Positions 5,364-6,574 of a DNA stretch of 6,574 bases are shown in pieces; the stretch's first letter is position 1; the number at the start of each line of letters is the position of its first letter. The translations under genes and the position numbers were made by a program. Source of the DNA: an uncultured Aquimonas sp. (lineage in GTDB: Bacteria; Pseudomonadota; Gammaproteobacteria; Xanthomonadales; Xanthomonadaceae); contig CAMLOR010000196.1 in NCBI GenBank assembly GCA_946481615.1, positions 1 through 6,574 on the forward strand. Reading direction: 5' to 3'. The notes under the pieces are model-generated. The model worked only from the letters and a program-made list of their open reading frames with translations. It was not told the DNA's origin and did not search any database.

Positions 5364-6574
5364 TCAGTGCGCAGCGCCTTCGGCGCGCGGCGTGGCGGCA
5401 CGTTGCGCGGCCACCTCGGCCTTGGTCACGACGTCGCCCTGATCGTTCCATTCGCGCCGCACGAAGGTGAGGATGTTGGCCACCTCGTCGTCGGTCAACT
5501 GGCTCATCGGCGGCATCACCGAGTTGTAGTCCTGCCCGTTGACCTTCACCGGCCCGGTGAGGCCGTTGAGCACGATGCGGATCAGCTCCTCCTTGGTGTG
5601 CGATGCCACGTAATCGGACTTCGCCAGCGGCGGGAACACGCCCGGCAGGCCGGCGCCGTTGTCCTGATGACACACCGAGCACGTGCCCGCATAGAGCGAC
5701 TTGCCGGCGTCGACCTGCTGCTCCGCGGACAGCGTGCCCGCGGCCGCGGATTCCGCCGCCGTGGTCACCGCGGCCAGGCTGCCCGCCTTGTCGCCCAGAT
5801 AGGCCGAATCGACTTCCTTGCCCGAGTAGATGCTCTTGTCCTCGGCCCCGGCCACTTGCAGGATGCCGAGCGCGCCCTTGTTGAAGGCGCGGAAGATCGA
5901 GTGATCGACGAGCACGTAGCTGCCCGGCACTTCGAGATGGAAGTCGGCGATCATCGCGCCGCCGGCCGGCACCAGCGTGGTCTGCACGTTCTCCTGGTAG
6001 CGCGTGCCGCCCTCGTACCAGACCTTGTCGAAGATCTCGCCGATCACGTGGAAGCTCGACACGAGGTTCGGGCCGCCGTTGCCGACGTACAGGCGCACGC
6101 TTTCGCCGACGTTCGCTTTGAGCGCGGCATCGCCGGTCAACGCGGTCTCGCGGCCGTTGAAGAGCACGTAGGTCGGGTTCTCGTCGATCGCCTTCTGCAT
6201 GTCGAAGGCCTGCAAGCCTTTCTCGCGGAACTTGCCCACGGTGTAGAAATCGCCCTGCATCACGTAGAACTCCTTGTCCACCGGCGGCAGGCCTTCGGGC
6301 GGTTCGACCAGGATCAGTCCGTACATGCCGTTGGCCACGTGCATGCCCACCGGCGCCGTCGCGCAGTGATAGACGTACAGGCCCTGGTTGAGCGCCTTGA
6401 AGGTGAACTGCGAGCCGTGGCCCGGCGCGGTGAAGGTGGAGGCCGCGCCTCCGCCTGGGCCGGTGACCCCGTGCAGGTCGATGTTGTGCGGCATCTTCGA
6501 CGACGGGTGATTGTTGAGATGGAACTCGACGGTGTCGCCCTGGCGCACGCGGATGAAACTGCCGGGCACCGTGC
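5364..6574 (-). CDS. nirK: Copper nitrite reductase with fused cytochrome c domain (5' end off window)
   Basis: NirK reduces nitrite to nitric oxide in the periplasm. The gene is cut by the right edge; the GTG at 6569 is an internal Val, counted here as residue 1 of 401. Two cupredoxin domains occupy about 1-90 and 95-240. Type 1 copper ligands are H28, C70, H77 and M82 ([17 protein letters not shown], the short AniA-like loop). Type 2 ligands are H33, H69 and H223, with catalytic D31 and H174. An Ala-rich linker (about 241-286) leads to a class I cytochrome c domain (286-372) with haem motif CSVCH (297-301) and a likely axial Met in VMPPM (M352 or M355). A 29-residue tail follows. The architecture matches the tethered-haem NirK of Ralstonia pickettii. 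All visible copper ligands are intact. The gene heads a cluster with nirV, a SCO gene and azurin; its promoter is outside the window. Confidence 0.96.
   Translation of the reverse strand, partial: TVPGSFIRVRQGDTVEFHLNNHPSSKMPHNIDLHGVTGPGGGAASTFTAPGHGSQFTFKALNQGLYVYHCATAPVGMHVANGMYGLILVEPPEGLPPVDKEFYVMQGDFYTVGKFREKGLQAFDMQKAIDENPTYVLFNGRETALTGDAALKANVGESVRLYVGNGGPNLVSSFHVIGEIFDKVWYEGGTRYQENVQTTLVPAGGAMIADFHLEVPGSYVLVDHSIFRAFNKGALGILQVAGAEDKSIYSGKEVDSAYLGDKAGSLAAVTTAAESAAAGTLSAEQQVDAGKSLYAGTCSVCHQDNGAGLPGVFPPLAKSDYVASHTKEELIRIVLNGLTGPVKVNGQDYNSVMPPMSQLTDDEVANILTFVRREWNDQGDVVTKAEVAAQRAATPRAEGAAH

Noticed and set aside
4553..5470. A 305-codon open frame on the + strand opposite nirV and the ends of nirK and the SCO gene
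   Set aside because: It lies wholly antisense to genes with clear family motifs, its predicted protein is rich in Arg, His and Ala with no recognisable domain, and long antisense frames are common in very GC-rich DNA.
1..6574. A novel defence system, CRISPR array, retron or other undescribed system
   Set aside because: Every sizeable segment is accounted for by known families, and no repeat arrays, reverse transcriptase or unexplained gene cluster is visible.

Overview
The window is a GC-rich chromosomal segment that reads as Proteobacteria, most likely Gammaproteobacteria. Supporting this are an RppH-type Nudix hydrolase, a Bfd/Bfr iron-storage pair behind a Fur-like box, and a gammaproteobacterial-style elongator tRNA-Met. 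The species cannot be named from the sequence alone. Coding density is very high, both edges cut through genes, and no phage, insertion sequence or CRISPR array is visible.

Layout. (1) 1-1874, + strand: 3' part of a hybrid sensor histidine kinase with an ATPase domain, a degenerate receiver, a true receiver and an Hpt domain. (2) 1878-2698, - strand: bacterioferritin (bfr), preceded by bacterioferritin-associated ferredoxin (bfd). A Fur-like box overlaps the bfd promoter region. (3) 2698-3276, - strand: rppH, an RNA 5'-pyrophosphohydrolase. (4) 3351-3484, + strand: a strong sigma-70-type promoter driving a single tRNA-Met(CAU). (5) 3497-6574, - strand: a respiratory nitrite-reduction cluster. 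In transcription order it holds nirK (a copper nitrite reductase with a fused cytochrome c domain, 5' end outside the window), nirV (FGE/SUMF-fold), a SCO-family copper chaperone and azurin.

How the genes fit together. NirK reduces nitrite to nitric oxide in the periplasm. Azurin is a classic small electron donor, although the haem domain fused to this NirK could also deliver electrons. The SCO protein is a natural candidate for supplying copper to NirK or azurin. The role of NirV is unknown. Azurin has its own apparent promoter: a perfect TTGAC-N4-GTCAA FNR/Anr/Dnr-type palindrome centred exactly 41.5 bases before a predicted start point. This implies control by low oxygen or nitric oxide. 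The bfr-bfd pair stores iron and releases it under Fur control.

None of these families is new. The points most worth a second look are the regulatory sites (class II FNR-type promoter, Fur box with a possible leaderless bfd, a hairpin over the bfr ribosome binding site), the tethered-haem NirK, and a NirV that appears to lack one of the two catalytic cysteines of true formylglycine-generating enzymes.
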